From Elysia chlorotica (Eukaryota; Mollusca; Gastropoda; Plakobranchidae), in the NCBI GenBank assembly GCA_003991915.1, contig RQTK01000002.1, positions 780,451-844,450 on the forward strand: 64,000 bases of DNA. The letters run 5' to 3'. A model generated the notes under the pieces. It ran no database searches. It saw only the letters and a program-made list of their open reading frames with translations, and was not told the origin of the DNA. Position numbers and translations under genes: made by a program. The first letter of the stretch is position 1. Each line of letters opens with the position of its first letter. This document shows, piece after piece, positions 21,753 to 34,934 of the stretch.

Positions 21753-23082
21753 AAGGCAGAGAGATATGTATAGATAGAATGGGAGAGATACAATGAGAGA
21801 GACTGAGATATATGTATAGATAGAATGAGAGAGAAAGAGACAGACATAGACTGTGTTGTATTATCTCCGATATTAACATTTCGACTTGGGGCCTAAGAAA
21901 GGATGTCCTATCGAGCGCATGGAATTCACTATCTCTCAGTGACAGCCCCTCAATAATCCGCGGGACTAGCACTGTTTGCCTGGACAATCTAGATTTTACC
22001 CTTTCTCTGCATACCAAAAGACTATTGAGATTTTCAGCACATTCTTCCTGAATCGCCAGAACTTAGTATATATACTTCCTAGTTCTACCGTTCGAGACAG
22101 CAACCTGTGCAGTTTTGTTTTTCTGTCTCGATCTGCCGTTAGATATTCATTATGCCACCAATGTATAGGAAAACAAGAAAAATGCAGGAAAAACAAAGAA
22201 ATACAACTCTATTGTTTGAAACTACTAAAACAAAGTAAGAAAAACTTAAAATGTGGAGCTGTCACATTATATCATTATACTGCCAATGAAAATCTATAGG
22301 AAGAATTAAGAATACAGAGTATTTGAGACAATGCGAGGCTGTTAGAATGTCTTTATACCGACACTATGCAGAAAGACTGAAGTATCCGACAGATAGAAAC
22401 TCTGAGAAAACGCGAGCCTTTTGAGAATCGTTAAGTCGTTAACTGTGTCGCACACCTGCCAGGAAACGCCGTGACAATGGACATCCCAAATATATTTTAT
22501 TGTAAACTTGTGAGGAATGTGACACAAAGCAAGGCTCTCAGATTAGCAGCCCGACGCTTGAACTTACTGGCGCCTCGCCGTAAGATTTACACACAAAAAT
22601 ACGGGATGAGCGTAACTATGTCTGTACAGAGTCATGTTGATGTCCCCATCTACTTTTCTGTACTGTAATTCTACGGAACGTAGAAACAAAACAAAAAACA
22701 ATGTCCTGCCTTGTTGAAAGATCCCTGTGTTCCTTTTGAAATAGTAATTTTTGAACACTGCACTCCATGTTTAACCGTTTAACGATTTTTTGGTGTGTGT
22801 GTGTGTGTTAGACTTATTAATCCTCTAATCCAAAATTTTCTACCTTGCTTTTCAAAAGGCAGAGCAAGTGATGCTCTCTCTGCGTCTAACGTCGCCAAAA
22901 ATGCAAAGAGAGTTTTTGTTCGACGAAAGTTTTTTTTTTCGTTCCTTTTACAGAATGACACATTAAACAATCGTCGTATGGATTGGGTGTGCTTTTTGCG
23001 TTAAATTCTGCAATGAAAGCAATGTGGCCTTGATTGAAGTGGGTTTGTGGTGGGGCCAGCAGACAGGTTCATGTCAGTGTAG

Positions 23083-23130
23083 GTGTGTGTGTGTGTGTTT
23101 GGTTGGTCAGTGTGTGTGTGTGTGTGTCTG
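23083..23130. repeat. (GT)n-rich tract
   Basis: Two short GT runs separated by TTTGGTTGGTCA. Confidence 0.9.
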
Positions 23131-26100
23131 TGAGTCTGTGGGGGTGTCGGGATTTGTTGATTGAGAGAAGCCGTGACCAGGCACGGAGCTGGGCCCAGTG
23201 TCCAGTGGGAGACGGCGACAGGTCTGCTGGACTCGGCTCTACTCGGACCGACGGACGTTGGTCTGACCTCCACCACGTCACTCGCCAAGTTCAAACCACA
23301 AGATTCCAGTAATTGCCTTTGTCTGGTGGAGACAGATTCCGTTCCCTATTAACTACACCAAAAACACCTGGGTTTATTCTGGTGGATAAAGGACTGCACA
23401 ATAATGTGTTCTCTGTAGAAAAGATGTATCTTTGAATTCGTGGCACAATATCGCCTAAATGGTAGATTCGGTTTTTTTTAAAGAATGCAATATTCATGAA
23501 ATGTTTTCCTGGAATTGAAACCTTACCAGTACATGACTGTATTCGAGGTGTTTGAGATTAATGGTACATAAGTAGTAATTTTAGTAGGCTAACTTTCTCC
23601 ACATCTCTCTCCGATTGACTAGTATAGTGTTGTGGGACAAAGATCTGATAATAACATCATTTCAACCAGCGATTTCTTTTGATTATGGCCCTGTTTTCTC
23701 CTGTTTCTATCTATACAGTTCCCACTCTGCTTGCTTGGCACTTATTATAGCGAGTCGAGTCGGTCGGCAGCAGCGCCTAAGTCAGACCACAGAGTAAGGT
23801 TTGTCTGGGGTACAGATCTACAGACTCCTATTGACTAAAGCGATTGGTCTTGTTGATTCAAAAAATCGAAAGCCAAATCTACGTTACAAAATGGCTGCAA
23901 AAACACGCAAGTCCCACACTGCGTGAGGGGACCGGGAAAATGCGCAGAGTAAATAAAGGCATGGACACCTCAGTCTCCCACTCTAACTAACCCGCCCAGA
24001 GGCGTCAGGCCGTTAAACACGATTAGCGGGCCGCAGTTGGAGCGCCGGGCCCCGCCACAGCCGTGCACTTCCACGGTACACAATTACCTGGTAGGATCAC
24101 CATAAACCAATATGGTCAATGTCTTGATTGGCGGTGCGATAGACAAAACAGATAATTGGAGGGGTAAACAGTCGTCTCACAATGCACCTGTGAGATCATT
24201 GCTTGCCCGGTTGGACCAGTAAGGGCAGCCATTGAGTGACTGACCTGCACAACCACAGCCAGGGTAAACGGTGAGAACAGCCACAGGACAAAGCGAATGT
24301 ATGGGTTCACATTCGAATGGGAACTGTTGTCGATTGAGGATTGATACAGACCAAGCAGGCATGCATAAAGTACATTATTTCATTCAGATGAGTCGAACCA
24401 GAAAACCAGTCTCGGTACAGATTGTATTATTATAGTGAATTTAGTTTCAAACAAAACGATGACCCAATACATAAAATGGCATGGGTTAGAAAATAGCTAT
24501 TTATAAAAAAGACTGCATTCTGTTGGAGATATATCTATATTGTAACCTCCGTTCACCTATGGTTGTTAGGCACTGTAGACAAACCAACAAAATAAAGGAT
24601 GCAAGCAGTATTTTTATTTGCCCTTTCAAAGCAAAGTCTTATCATTTCAAGACAACTAACTATCCGCGGTTCTAAGAACCAAAATTTTCCGGTGCGGTTA
24701 AGTCTGACATTTACAAGCAAGAGATTTCCTTTCACGTTCAAGCTGCTTTTTAGTGTCACCTTGTGAGAAAACAAACATGGCTAAGAGTTTGAGAGCGGGG
24801 TGTCATCGCACTGAGAACGAACAATCTCTTAAAACAGCAAACTGTTCAACTTTGTCAGGTAAGTGCAAAGACTGGCGTAGATATGTATATCCCCGCCACA
24901 GAGACTAGCAATGTCTCCGCAACCACAGGCACTGCAAGTTGGGTCATCACGGGCTCTTGATCTTGCGAAGATCCCGCTTACAACTCTTCTTCTTTGCTAC
25001 AGGTACAGATGTAGATGCTAGTTGTGAATGTGCCAATGAGATCAGAAATGGTTTCCTACATACCACGCTAAGTCAACAACGCCGCAGTCAAATTCTCAAA
25101 TTCGAGGGAGGGGAGATCTTCCAGTTTTTCTACGCAAGGAAGCCCTCAAACTTCAAGACAAGCTTGTTTTTTCTCAAGCTAGTTTAAGAAGCGGGCTAGC
25201 AAAAATATTCTAGAAACGTTGGTTGCTCATTGATACTGAAATTATGCTTGCCACGTGGTCAAGAACTGTATGTACTATACACTATAGACAAGGCCTCCGA
25301 CTCCAGTGACTTTTTGTATAATGTTCAAATAAATTACTGCATACGAAAAACTTTTTTACATAATATTAATGTGATAATTTAAGAAGGCAACCCAGTTGAA
25401 TTACTACAAATTGCTACAGACCCTTAACTAATGATACATGACTATTGATAGTCGATAACTGACTGATTGAGTATTTCATCATGTGAACCTTAATTTTGAT
25501 GAATAAAAGAAAAATTTAATTTCCATTCTCAGCCACTGCATGAAACACTCTTTAGGACTGATGTAAAACCCTCGACCATCTCTTTCCAACTGGAGAGTGC
25601 CAATGTAGTCTAGAGTATGGGTTATTTTACACCACTTTCCATTCTCAGTACGCTACGGAATGTACAATTTTCCACCGCGGAACAGAAATATAAAATGTAA
25701 AAAATAAACTTGTTCCTAAAACAAAATGTCAAGACAAATCAAGACGATTTTAGTTTAGACAAAAAAAAATGTTACCCTGATTTAGAGCTCAGAGTGAACT
25801 TTCAGTGTCGCTCCAAAACCCTGAACCATACCCATGCCTACAGACAGACAAGAAGACAGTGAAACAGGGGACGATGTGCGCAATAACAAAGCAAATAAAA
25901 CCTGTGGGATATCCCCTCAGTCCTCCACTCGCCCGGTCTCCAAGACGCGATGGGAAGTGACACCTAGTGAGATCACATAATGGGGAGACAACCACGCGGG
26001 TCTAACCAACAGGGACTTCCCTGCTCAGGAATAACACCGCCGGGAGATCAACCATAATCTTCCCAGCCTGCAGGTCAACGCCAGGGAGGGGGGAGGGCCT

Positions 26101-26965
26101 CACTGGAACAGCTTGTTGGATAATCTGCAGACAACATGGACCAGAAGAACAAAACTATGCCTAATCCCCGTATGCCTCAAGCGGTAAATATTATGAAGCG
26201 AAGAGACGAGATCTGTGCCCAGAGTTTGGTCAATCGGTAAAACAAATTACATCTCGAAACGAGACCATAAAGACAACAAGGAAAGGACTATTTTGGAATT
26301 TTGGAGGTGCGTGTACCTTGCTGCGTATGCCCTATGAAATGTGATCACAAAGCCGAACAAACGTACGAGTTGTTTATAAACTAAATCTCTGCGACCAACT
26401 TGATGAATAACAATTGTAGACCTCAGAAACTGGCTTGGAATGTGTGTTATTGCAGTATCCGTGGGTGTCCATTTAATTTAGAGAAAAAAAATTCTACGCG
26501 GAATTTCATTTTAAAGAGTACATTTTGAAATGCCGTTGAACTTTAATGGAGACCTTTATTTATATAAAAAGATGTATTAAGGGCATGTCATGTTTGAAAA
26601 AAAAAGATGACCGAAAAGAGTAAACACACGTTGTGCCGCTAAACTCATTCTGAAAGAATATGCAAATGTGCACTTATAACAGGACAAGATACAATGCATT
26701 GCAATGTTGCGCCGCTCTGTGGTAAGAGATCATGATTATTGTTAGCTCCAGCAGAGGATGCAAATAATTTTAAAGAAAAAGTAATGCAACTTGTTGCACG
26801 TGGAAAGGAAATTTAAATTACCTTGCACTTGGAACCAAAAATGTCTCATGTGTAAGAAGGAAATACCAGATTACCATTACTGTGCATAATGAAATGGGTG
26901 AAAAAACAGAAAGGTGTGAATCTTGTCTGTTGGAGCAAACCCTTTGCGCATAATTAAAAAAACTT

Positions 26966-26996
26966 GCACACACACACACACACACCCACACAAGGA
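26966..26996. repeat. (CA)n microsatellite
   Basis: About 13 CA units with one interruption. Confidence 0.93.
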
Positions 26997-27961
26997 TCGC
27001 TTTTATCAACATATTTCGTCCTCTTTCTAACATACAACCACACAGACACACAGTATCATGAGAAGACCACATTTTGATGCTATTCTTCAAAAGAAAAGCA
27101 ATAACTATGTTTTCAGAACCAGGAATCAGTGTGGGTAAAGAGAAAGAAGGTGATAATATCAACAAGGTGTGAAAAAAAAATCACTAAATGTAAGTGTGAA
27201 TGGCCAAGTCTTGCAAATGCACTTCACAGTTCAGACAGACTTTAAAAAGTTCATTTATTTTTACTACTCGTTCTCACCTCCATCCTGTTTTGTTTTTTGT
27301 GTTTTGTTTTTTAAAACTCCCACGCCATGTCCCAAACACCCAACCTCTCCACCATAACAAGCTGGTTCTTTCAACTAACAAATTGCTTTAATTGCCGTTC
27401 TCCAGAACTACAAGGAAACTTAATTCCAATTCCCTCGCGCTAGGATGGATTTAAAGTGAACAGTTCGCCAAAACGTATTAATTTGTTTCGCTAACAACTT
27501 TATTTTTTGCGCCCCGTGGTTATTTTTGACATGTTGGCTCTTGCTTCCATTCATAACAAAATTAGGTTGAACTCTGTACAGCAAACTTAAAGAAGGTAAG
27601 GGCTGGGTTAGGACGACGAAGACTTCATCTGGAGGGCATGTAAAAGCTGTCGAATTTTCTTCAAAGAAAATTGTTAACGAGGAAGACAGTGAACCCTTCT
27701 TGGTACAGTTTTTATCTGCCGCGGTAATTTTTTCTCTTCTCTTTGTGTTAAAATTAGTCAGAGGTATTATTCAGAGCTGTTTCAAAATGCTGATGTATTA
27801 AAAATGTCTTTTAGATAGAGAAACGAGCTGATAGATACATGTATAGATATATAAAAGATAGACCGTATGGTCGACAGGATGACTAAGATATATATTGTAA
27901 TTATAAAAAGTGTTCCCCTTCCCTCATCCTTGTTTCTCAGCAGTCTCTATCGCTTTCTATT

Positions 27962-28133
<172 letters not shown>

Positions 28134-29250
28134 ATATCTTCCCATCAGTCTATTTATCTATTTGTCTGTCTAACTCTCTACATTTTTGCCTCTTCACCTG
28201 TTTTTGCATGTCTCACTTGCTCTCTATATCCCCAAAGTCATAACACTCAGCGACCCAACATATCCATTTTCGTTCGACCCTTGATTCGGCTTTTAACTAT
28301 AAGTGTCGACATGTTGCACCTAAATAACAAAAACAAAACAAAACAAACAAAAAGTTTCCAAATTTTACTCTACCGCCTAGCAGTGCACGCATTGACTCTT
28401 TACTTTTTGGGAAAGGTTGGAAAAGTGAAAGGATTTTTTCATAGGAGTTAACGTCATTACCGCAAATAGGAATAGACCGGCTTTCTAATTTTTTGAAGTA
28501 CGTACATGCCAGCTACAAAAAAGGACACAAGAATAGAACCTCCTCCTCTCCAAAGAAAAACTACATGTATGTATATTTAAAATCTACATAAGTTTCGCTT
28601 CGCGGTGTCGATTCTCCATTATTTGGACACGTATTTCCGCCCCGTGGCATTTGAAACTTTGAATCTGTACCTGGCCTGTCAGACTGGGTTATCTCTTTCA
28701 GATATTAAATTTAGATTTTGAACTTTTATTCTCATCAATTGTGTAGTTGGGAGTTTGAAAAACGATAAGGCAGATCTTCAAAGACCAAGTATGCTTTTGA
28801 TCATTCAATTCGCTTTGTTGCAATACATGATTTCATCCAGTACATTCTGCGCCCGAAAATCTCGTAAATTGTTGTATTGCAATTTTCAACAGAAACTTGG
28901 CTTGTAGTACAGCGCTCTTGGGTGGTAAGTACAGGGGTACTATAATTTTAGACCCCAGACTAAGGTAAATTTTATAACAACAGCACTAGTCTTAGTTAGG
29001 GGTTAAGTTCATACTACCTTTTACTTACTACCTCTGGCTTTCACACACTCGCTCTTTACTAGATATTTCACACACTCGCTCTCTACAAGATACTCGTAAA
29101 AGCAATCATGTTTTAGGCTGAACCCTCCCCCCTCCTTTTTCTCTAAAAAACAAATCTTATCCCTTACAAATAACTCTAAATGGCAACTTCCTGTAAAGTT
29201 AAAAAGAGCACAGAAAATGTAACATTAGAACAAAATTAAATTCAACCTAC

Positions 29251-29286
29251 CTTATTCTCCCCAGATCTACGTGAGCCATCAGCTTT
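29251..29286 (-). CDS. FGF: FGF candidate 36-nt microexon (basic linker)
   Basis: A 36-nt segment lies between a strong pyrimidine-rich acceptor (TTTGTTTCTTTGCTTCCACAG, ending at 29287) and donor AAG|GTAGGT (from 29250). It reads KADGSRRSGENK in phase 0 on both sides, so it can be included or skipped without changing the frame. Its basic, polar composition fits the region between the signal peptide and the trefoil in secreted FGFs. It is too short to be recognised by homology, so support comes only from the two splice sites, the phase and its position between two better supported exons. It could be a constitutive exon, an alternative exon, or a chance pair of splice-like sites. Confidence 0.5.
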
Positions 29287-29455
29287 CTGTGGAAGCAAAG
29301 AAACAAAAGATTGTAGAAAAATAAGCTTAAAGGTTGGCAACGTTTTTTGCCCCATGTTCATATGGCTAAACAGTGTTGAGTGCGCTATCATTATACATTG
29401 GCACCATCATGTTCCACTCATAATGCTCAGTAATAATAATAACAACAAAGAAAGT

Positions 29456-29660
29456 TGAAGTTGAGTTGGTTTAACATAAAACATCAGCACCATATAGACC
29501 ATATTGTGGACGGCTCCCAACACTGACGTCACACACGAGCAAGAGCGGGGATACCATGTCTCCTGACTCAGCTGGTCATACGGTTAAACTCATACCGATC
29601 CAACCAGTAGAGTGCGAAACGAACCACGGACCTCCTGCATTGGAAGTCGGTGTTGTACCC
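29456..29660 (-). mobile_element. tRNA-derived SINE-like element, copy 2
   Basis: On the minus strand a tRNA-like remnant (CCAATGCAGGAGGTCCGTGG then TTCG) is followed by CTACTGGTTGGATCGG, CTGAGTCAGGAGACATGG, CTCGTGTGTGACGTCAG and a 3' end CATCxxTTxxGTTAAACCAACTC. A TTG/TTA-rich tail follows toward 29430. It shares core and 3' end with the copy at 12.82-13.07 kb. Confidence 0.65.
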
Positions 29661-30036
29661 AAAAAAATTCCATTGCTTAAAGATCAAAATGCATACTTCA
29701 AATCTATCTTAATCATTTATTTCAAAAACAGGAAAAAAGCTGTGTTTTTTTTTCAAGCACTTCCCATACTTATTTTATTAGTGGGGAATCCGGAAGCAAT
29801 TCGTTTAATGATTTATTTCTAAAACGCTACGCTTTTCGAACCAGCCCCCAGCGCATGTGGGAGATTAACAATAGAGTCGAAGGTGTAATTGGGAAAGCCA
29901 GAGCAGCGAGCACTGAACCCTTGATCTCGCTCTCTGAAATCCTAAATCCGGTGGGATTACAGTTGCATAGAAATAAAACTCACTGAGAAGACGGTGATGA
30001 ATTATCTTCTTCATGATAATCCCTCCTACTCAGTAT

Positions 30037-30037
<1 letters not shown>

Positions 30038-30068
<31 letters not shown>
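30038..30068. repeat. C31 homopolymer
   Basis: Uninterrupted run of 31 C, unusually long; the exact length may be an assembly estimate. Confidence 0.96.
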
Positions 30069-30069
<1 letters not shown>

Positions 30070-31716
30070 CCTCTACATCATCCCCAAACCATAAAACGCA
30101 GACACAATTTGGGTGATCTCTGCATTTCGTCCTCTATCTTGCAAGAAAACAATGTATCCAGAAGATGTCACATCTGGCGTGGGGGATCCCCTAGGCTTCT
30201 GGGCAGTGACTAAGTTTGTAGCGATCCCTGTGCATGGCCTACCGCCTACCGGCCACCACTGCAAAGACCAGACTGCGGGGATAATTAGCTTTATCAGTAC
30301 CTGGTTTTGGGCATAGGACTCGCCCTCGCTCTTTCCTCTATTGTCAAATGAGTGTGGCTGGATGCTGCACTGAAATCCGGTCTGTCTCCCCCCTCCCCCC
30401 TTCCAATTAACAAACACGCCCTATTTCCCCTCCATTTCCTCTCAAAGAGGTTTTGCTAAAGTAAGGTTACACTATTGGGTAACAGAAAAAAAGATAACGA
30501 TAGCAAAATGTTCACGGCTAAAACTCAGGGTCTCCTTCTTAAACAATTTTTGGCGCTAAAATTTCTATTATGAAATAGATCTCAGATTTAAGTTTAATCT
30601 TGTTTAATGTTGGTTGAATGGGCTTGGAATTGGAGCCACCCTAGAGCGCTGTACGCCTTAATATTTGAGCAGTATGTCTCCAAACAGGGAGGTTTGTCTT
30701 TATGAACTTGTTTATTCTATCTCGGAATCATTGATCAAACAGGGCGCTAACTGCCCCTCCAAGCCCACCTGAAAGCTAACGGAATCCCCTCATTAAAGAT
30801 GCAGGCCCACCGCGACCAGTATTTGCACATGCAAATTAGGTAAAGGTGAGGTGTAATTGTGAAGGGATGGGGGGTGAGGGGAAACCAAAGCGTGTTTGTA
30901 TGGAGAGGGGAGGAAAGGAAGTTTAGGGTGATAATGCACACTATCAGAACCGAAAAGAAGCATGGAGTCATCGTTGGAGTGACACCACAAAATTCACCTG
31001 GGGAGATATTTTTCTTAAAGAATCAAACATTACCCTATGAAAAAATGCTAGGAAAAAGGTAGATGTTAGCTGAAAAAAGAGAATTAAAAACCTAATGGCG
31101 TCCACCAGTCTCAAGACAGGGTGAAGAAGACTGTTCTTTTATTATTTTTTTCAATCTACAAGTGTTGAATGCCCCCCACTCTCCCCATTAAAAAAGAAGT
31201 CTTGTGAAAAAAGTTCCTTAAGCTGGGTGGGTTTTCCCCCCTCTATTTTCTTTTCTCTTTAAATGAGCATATTGGAAGAAAGAAAGAAACGTTTGGGGAA
31301 AATGAGGAAATTTTTAGTGCAGACAAAACAAGGAAAAGGAAAAATACAGAAAACAACAAGTTCAGTAAAATAAAATTACAGAGGAAATATGCTCATTATT
31401 TTCGTCACTCGAAAATGTAGGGCAAACAAGCAAGGATTTGATCTGCACCCCCAAAAAAAGCACAAGGTGTGTGCGAGTGTGTGTGTGTGTGTGTCAACTG
31501 TCCCTCAAGGGTGGGATTGGGGGACAGACAGAAAGTACACGTAGGGTTCCATAGCGACATGTGTGGTGACATAATTTGAAAAACAAATTAAAACAAACCA
31601 AAAACACCAAGAAATGGCAAATACTGGGTTTTTTTCCTTTTTTTTCAAATGTACAGATATATTCAACTGGAGAAACCAGTTTAAGATATTTGAAACAGAA
31701 AAAAGTCTCTAGTTAT

Positions 31717-31764
31717 GTAGGAAAAAGTGTTCTTTGTACTGTAGAAAAAAGTGTTCTTTGTACT
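31717..31764. repeat. 24-bp tandem duplication
   Basis: GTAGGAAAAAGTGTTCTTTG plus TACT is followed at once by a copy with one substitution. Confidence 0.93.
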
Positions 31765-33100
31765 CTTGGTTTGACATCACTTCGAGCCCTAGGAGACTCG
31801 GCGTCCATTGAGAAAACCGTTCCCATATTTCCATGCCGTTTTTCCGGGTTTTTTCCCTCCTAGACCGACTGTCTGTGAACTCCAACTAAAGCAATGATTG
31901 CACACAGAACGATATTCCTTTGTATTCTTTTTCTTTGCACTTTTAAAAAATAAAAAAACCCACTTCAATACGCCAATTTGTTACCTCATAAATTATTCGC
32001 TGTCGAAACAAGCCTATAATAATCATATGTTTGCGCTGGAAATAATGAGAATCTTGCCATTGGCGCGCATTTTGGAAAGTCTCAGCTTCGCAGTGAAATG
32101 GCACATCCTAACTTTTATGTCTGAATGCATTAAGGGCATTCATCTGTTACCGAGGCTCTCTAAATCTAGATTCCCTCAAACCAGAGCCATGGACGGTGAA
32201 GCATAGGGGACAGCCCACTGAGTTTTGCGCCATTGCCTGTCGTTTTGTGCGTTTTCTCATCTGTTCTTATGGCCGGTAGAGCTCGATGGAAAAGGATAAA
32301 AAAAAAATCCCAATTGCGGCGGTATGTAGTTGCCTCCTGCCGTATAAGGGTTAAGGTGTGTTTCATTCATTGAATTAGATCTAGATAGTCTGCGTGACAA
32401 ATAACCAATTACGCAGTAATACTCACGCAATGAAGAAAAATGATTTATTCATGTTAAGAGATTCGAAAATCTTTTCTAAATACACACATTGTTGCGGGCT
32501 ATAGGATTCAGGTTATCTATTGTCTTGTAATTAATTTATTCAAACGAAAGACGAGCGTATTTCTTATGGAGAATAGCATTGAAAACAAATACGAAATTGT
32601 TTCATAATCTAGCTTGTCTATAACGCTAAATTAAAAGATCGTGGTAGCCATTATTTGGTCGGCCTTTACTTATAATTACCTAATCAGGAAAACGTAAAAA
32701 TCACTTTCTCATTCTTCCTAATCTTTATAGTTATGTATGTCTGATAGTGTATAATTTAAAGAGTATTACACGTGAATACTAAATGGGTTTTTTTCTTTCA
32801 CATACGTATAATACCTGTTGTTTATATTGAATCAAATTATATGTAGGCTACGACCGAGAGAAATTTCCCTATGGAATAATAAGGCTAATCTGATCTTGAT
32901 CCTGATGACAAAGGTCTCAGTTGTTACTGGTTAACTCCGAAGTTCAATTCATGTTTAGACTTATTTAAAAAAAAAAAACACGGCGAGTCGCTGTGGTTGG
33001 CTTAGTGGATTAAATGTCTTAGTTATTAGATAAAGGAGTAGTTTGATAAATCTCTAGTAGACTGATTTGTTTTGTCAAGGCCATCTCTTTCAATCGAAAA

Positions 33101-33340
33101 GCTATTCTGCCCTCTTCCTTTTATCTTGATTTCGACAATTTTTTCTTTAGTGAGAGATTTACCAACTTCCTGAGTGTACAATGCTATTCTGTCCTCTTTA
33201 CTACGTCTAAGTTCCGACTATTTCTTAATGCTTAGGGCTTTGCCATCTTCTTAAACTGTCGAGCCATTCTATGCATTATGTCTAGGGTTCAAAAATTTCT
33301 TAACATGTGGAGCTTTGCCGCTTCTTGGACAATGCAGACG
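33101..33340. repeat. Degenerate tandem repeat, period about 81 bp, three units
   Basis: Units start at 33101, 33183 and 33263. Shared blocks, in order, are GCTATTCTGxCCTCTT, TTCCGACxATTTCTTxA and GGGCTTTGCCATCTTCTTxxACTGT. The third unit is the most diverged. Confidence 0.75.
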
Positions 33341-34539
33341 ACCTTCACCAGCATCCTCTAACTGGGTGTAAGTAAAACCAAGGGTGCTGAGGTTCGACAA
33401 ACAAGGCCCATAACATTTTCTAAAAAATCATACATGCATTCATATAAAAAGAAAAGGCAAGGCAGGAGGAATGTCGGAAGAAGAGTCCGGATCCGAGTGG
33501 CCTGAAACGAAACTGCTCAAGCGGTACACTATTCTACCTCTATTTTATTTTATGTTTTGAAGACGTTTTATATTAGATCAGCAAGCATCCATAATGACTT
33601 TCATAGAAGAGGGGGAAATGCAGGAAGAAGACAGAAAACCAGTGCCCATGGTCTGAACACGGGTTTAGAGATTAGAGGGCCATGTTATTGTCTCCCTTTG
33701 TTCGCCAACAATATGAAGGATTATCTGTCTTTCTTCGTTGCTTCTTAGTGAGCTGAGGGAACTGTGAGGGATTTTATATCCCCTGGGTCACTGTGACACT
33801 ACATTCGTCTAAACAACAGTAAATCCGCTTTACAAAACACAACAGTCAAAGGCTTGTTTTCTTTCTCCCTTAGCCAGCCGACCACCCTTTGAAAATTCTT
33901 AACTCCCAACTTATCGCGCCCATTGTGCGCCAAGCAAGAAATGAACGTACAAAATGAATTTTCAATTTAAAAGCGAACAAGCAGGTTTAGATTTTGAACG
34001 GGTAAAATAATTCTGATTTCACTCTCACCAGGATCAGAGCCACTTTAGCAAACACTTTTCTCTCTTTCTCTCCTAGCGCTCTGGAGCTTAGCGAACCTAG
34101 AACAGGAAATCTAGCTTTGCAAACCTAGCTTAGAGACACAGCTCAGTTTTTATGGCGTGCGTCTTCTAATTGAGTTCTGAGTTCGATTGAACCGCCTTTT
34201 GCCATAGTAGTTGTGTCGGTGTGACATTATAATGTGACACTGTCTCTGTGTGGTAAAAGGTAATTTTTTTTAATTACACGTCAGACTTGGGGCCCCGACC
34301 ACGATATAGTCTATAGTATGCTGAGGCTGGGCGATAGGCAACAAACAAACAAACAAACAAACAATCATCAAATAATACGAAAAACGCCAATTTTCGCCCT
34401 ACATCTGGTTACTACGTTCTCTTAGACACTGTGCAAAATGGGACTTTGCCTGTTTTCTCCGTCATGTCCTCAATCATTACTTTTTTTTTAAATGAAATAC
34501 GGTGGTGGATTATTTGTGATCATGTGATGTGGTACTTAC

Positions 34540-34609
34540 AGATTCCGAACGGGAAGGTCTTACGGCAACAACCGCAACCAGATACGTGATCAGCAGCAGC
34601 GTCAACAAC
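34540..34609 (-). CDS. FGF: FGF exon encoding signal-peptide core
   Basis: The 70-nt exon has acceptor CTCTTTCTCTGTTTGCAG (ending at 34610) and strong donor TCT|GTAAGTACC. The only frame that ends in phase 0, as the next exon requires, reads LLTLLLITYLVAVVAV followed by RPSRSES: a classic secretory hydrophobic core and a polar/basic segment where signal peptidase could cut. It contains no ATG. Reading upstream past the acceptor in the same frame meets a TGA, so a spliced upstream exon must supply the start codon and end two bases into a codon. Secretion is expected for this family. Chance production of a 16-residue hydrophobic stretch in the required phase between good splice sites is unlikely. 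Confidence 0.75.
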
Positions 34610-34886
34610 CTGCAAACAGAGAAAGAGAGAAACAGAGGTCACAATCACGATTAATAATATCTGGATTGACACACAGTTTGTTGCATACATTGTAGCAAGA
34701 GCTCACGGAGACCTCCATATATCTCGATAGGTAACTGGGGTAACTTATGTATGATATTTTGTGGAACCGAATCAACTTTCTGGGGCCGTGCATGTAATGA
34801 TGTAGCTAGGAAGGAGAGGTCCTATTTGAAACAGCGATCATCAGAAAAGGTTGCCTAGTGTGTCTTATTGCCGCAGGCTTACATGA

Positions 34887-34891
<5 letters not shown>

Positions 34892-34931
<40 letters not shown>
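34892..34931. repeat. (GA)n microsatellite
   Basis: About 19 GA units followed by GACAGA-type imperfect repeats, 280 bp upstream of the signal-peptide exon. Confidence 0.96.

Positions 34932-34934
<3 letters not shown>

Larger units (their letters stand above)
29287..34539 (-). other. FGF intron 2 (model)
   Basis: Intron of 5.25 kb between the microexon and the signal-peptide exon. It contains a 31-base C run at 30038, a 24-bp tandem duplication at 31717-31764, an 80-bp-period degenerate repeat at 33.1-33.34 kb, an (ACAA)n at 34339-34364, and the second SINE-like element at 29.46-29.66 kb near its 3' end. Nothing else is recognised. Confidence 0.5.
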
